A stretch of 64,000 nt of DNA from Chryseobacterium indologenes (GTDB lineage: Bacteria > Bacteroidota > Bacteroidia > Flavobacteriales > Weeksellaceae), in assembly GCF_002025665.1 (NCBI RefSeq), contig NZ_CP018786.1:5250749-5314748 (forward strand), written 5' to 3'. The position numbers were made by a program, and so were the translations under genes. This document shows, in pieces, positions 62,410 to 64,000 of the stretch (position 1 is its first letter; every line of letters begins with the position of its first letter). Below the pieces are notes generated by a model, which ran no database searches, had not been told where the DNA came from, and saw nothing but the letters and a program-made list of their open reading frames with translations.

Positions 62410-63273
62410 CTATTTTAATAGTTGGTTGAAAGTATCACCTTGTCTGATATCACCAGTGTTGTAACCTTTCATAAACCATTCTTTACGTTGTGCAGATGAT
62501 CCATGGGTAAAGCTTTCCTGATTCACATATCCCTGTGCTCTTTTCTGAATATTATCATCTCCAACGGCTTCTGCAGCATCTATGGCAGATTCTATATCTC
62601 CGGGTTCAAGAATATGTTTGCTGTCATTGGTTCTTTTTGCCCAGACTCCGGCATAGAAATCAGCCTGTAACTCTGTAGCAACGGATACTCTGTTCATCTG
62701 TTCTTCGGAATATCTTCCGCTTCTTCTTAGCGCATCCACTTTCTGAGTAGTTCCCAAAAGAGTTTGTACATGATGTCCTACTTCGTGGGCAAGAACATAA
62801 GCTACTGTAAATTCTGTTACTTTAGCTCCGAATTTTTGCTGAAGTTCACCAAAAAAGCTCATATCCATATAAACTTTCTGATCTGCCGGACAATAGAACG
62901 GGCCCATGGCAGATTGCGCTGTACCACATGCTGAAGAAGTTGTATTTTCAAAAAGAACCACTTCAGGAGCACTGTAAGTCATTCCGTTTTCCTTAAAAAT
63001 CTGATCCCAGGTAAGAATATTCCATTTGGCCATCATATCAACCATTTCTCCAATTTGTTTTTCTTCGGCAGTCAGTTCTCTTTGTTCTCCTGTATTGCCT
63101 GAAGGCTGTATTCCTCCGGAATTCAAAATACCGGACGGATCACCTCCCAAAAAGAATACGATGGCTGCTATAATTAAGGTTCCGAGTCCGCCTCCTACAA
63201 TCATACCTCCACTTCCGCCTCCTGAACCACGGCGGTCATCAACGTTTCCGCCTCTGTCGTCTGTCCATTTCAT
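62410..63273 (-). CDS. Neutral zinc metallopeptidase (YpfJ-type)
   Basis: 287 residues, frame intact although neighbours are broken. N-terminal basic and Gly-rich start with a membrane span (about 26-43, GGMIVGGGLGTLIIAAIVFFL), then YSAPEVVLFENTTSSACGTA, GPFYCPADQKVYMD and the zinc motif AYVLAHEVGHHVQTLLGTTQ, with the further ligand region VATELQADFYAGVWAKRT. Fits the YpfJ / Zn_peptidase family, membrane-anchored with the catalytic domain outside the cytoplasm. Substrate unknown. Confidence 0.92.
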   Translation of the reverse strand: MKWTDDRGGNVDDRRGSGGGSGGMIVGGGLGTLIIAAIVFFLGGDPSGILNSGGIQPSGNTGEQRELTAEEKQIGEMVDMMAKWNILTWDQIFKENGMTYSAPEVVLFENTTSSACGTAQSAMGPFYCPADQKVYMDMSFFGELQQKFGAKVTEFTVAYVLAHEVGHHVQTLLGTTQKVDALRRSGRYSEEQMNRVSVATELQADFYAGVWAKRTNDSKHILEPGDIESAIDAAEAVGDDNIQKRAQGYVNQESFTHGSSAQRKEWFMKGYNTGDIRQGDTFNQLLK

Positions 63274-63338
63274 ATCAATAAATTTATGGGTTAATTTAAA
63301 TATTTTACACCAGATTATAAGCGAAAATATCTAGATAT

Positions 63339-64000
63339 TTATCTGTTGAGTTGTTTTGTTTTGAGCCAGTAAGACGTAGACTGATAAGCTGATACAGCAT
63401 CATCTACCAGTTTCTGATCTGGATCTTTTTTAATAATTTTTCGTCGTAATACAGCTTGAATTCCGGTTTCAGGTCACTTTTTTCCAGTTCTAAGGAGTAT
63501 TGTTTTACTTTTTTTACTGGCGAAATAATAGTTAAACGCTCTCCTTTGATAAATCCTAGATCCTGATAGGTTGCCACATATGCTTTAGGTTGGAATTCCT
63601 GTCTGAAGACATCCTGGCCCAAAAATTTAGACTGATAGTTGAAATTTAATAATCCCATAAGTGTAGGCATAACATCTATCTGAGACATCAATGCATTGAA
63701 TTTCTGCGGCTGAATAAATCCTTCAGAGAAAATCATAGCAGGAATTCTGTATTATCCATCGGAAGCTCTGTTTTTCCCGGCACTGGATGCACAGTGGTCT
63801 GCAATGATAACAAAAACTGTGTTTTTATACCAGTCTTGTTTCTTAGCCATATCGAAGAACAATTTAAGCGAGTAATCCGTATATTTTACACCGCCTTCAC
63901 GGGATTTTGCTGTCCCAGGAATATCGATTCTTCCGTCAGGATATGTAAACGGTCTGTGATTGGAAACTGTCATCCAGTGATTGAAAAACGGCTTTCCTGA
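63339..64000 (-). pseudogene. LtaS/MdoB-like sulfatase-fold protein, partial and frameshifted
   Basis: The gene continues beyond the right edge; about 220 C-terminal residues are here. In corrected frames one reads NHWMTVSNHRPFTYPDGR, REGGVKYTDYSLKLFFDMAK, NTVFVIIADHCASSAGKTEL and IPAMIFSEGFIQPQKFNALM, typical of alkaline-phosphatase-fold phosphoglycerol transferases. The metal ligands Asp and His of IIADHC are present. Shifts: one extra base in the T run near 63772 (CTGTTTTTCC), one missing near 63750, one missing near 63432. The corrected stop is TAA at 63341-63339. Probably an inner-membrane enzyme modifying envelope glycans or lipids. Confidence 0.85.

Overview
The window is from a low-GC Bacteroidota chromosome, most likely a Chryseobacterium or close relative in the Weeksellaceae. 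The evidence is lineage-typical gene content: type A T9SS sorting tails, DUF3078, DUF4374, DUF4919, DUF6122 and GLPGLI proteins, SpoII-type lipoproteins, S46 peptidase, a SUF-only Fe-S operon, and the Bacteroidota promoter form TTG-N19/20-TAnnTTTG. No rRNA, tRNA, CRISPR array or prophage was found. The only transposase is a decayed fragment.

Layout. 1-5 kb: the end of an RND-type outer-membrane factor, a DUF4840-like lipoprotein, an ECF sigma factor overlapping a gene that joins an anti-sigma-like N-terminus to a beta-barrel, and a T9SS cargo protein. 5.3-10.1 kb: a five-gene copper-handling operon (Cys-rich secreted peptide, HMA+DUF3347 protein, DUF3347 lipoprotein, haem-binding CxxCH protein, multicopper oxidase with a CopB-like barrel at its C-terminus). 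10.4-17.5 kb: two converging TonB-receptor transcription units, with a DUF4374 lipoprotein and a PepSY membrane protein, sharing one bidirectional terminator; probably iron or siderophore uptake. 17.7-23.3 kb: the YifB/ComM ATPase, then a stand-alone NRPS-like A-T-reductase enzyme with an unrecognised 96-residue protein behind it. 23.3-32.4 kb: a spondin lipoprotein with a palindrome in its leader, a YdeI-like protein, a DPP7-type S46 peptidase, a META lipoprotein, a minus-strand surface-protein cluster (T9SS cargo, 840-residue repeat protein, small repeat protein), and a LytTR regulator with Glu at the phosphoacceptor site. 32.5-42.5 kb: mostly housekeeping and envelope genes (hflX, DUF4919, CPA1 antiporter, AlkD, a lipoprotein plus two related large envelope proteins, DUF6122, Ca/H antiporter, group III truncated haemoglobin). 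42.7-47.3 kb: an accessory-looking pair, an aerolysin/ETX-like lipoprotein and a T9SS-secreted M60 peptidase, with a transposase relic between them. 47.6-56 kb: KirBac channel, YkgJ protein, a dispersed inverted repeat, gdhA, dprA, rhomboid, and tandem DUF3078 genes. 56-64 kb: sufD-sufC-sufB-iscA, two GLPGLI proteins, a zinc peptidase and an LtaS-like sulfatase.

Quality warning. From about 57.8 kb to the end, six of seven genes carry single-base indels, nearly all in homopolymers (sufC 1, sufB 4, iscA 2, first GLPGLI at least 2, second GLPGLI 1, sulfatase 3). I saw none in the first 57 kb. In sufB they cancel to the normal 482-codon length. This looks like local sequence error rather than gene decay, and I annotate the intended genes across the shifts.

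The most interesting items are the A-T-R enzyme, the oxidase-barrel fusion, the anti-sigma/barrel fusion, the aerolysin-like/M60 pair, the pseudo-receiver LytTR protein, and the palindromes at 24.6 kb and 58.4 kb.
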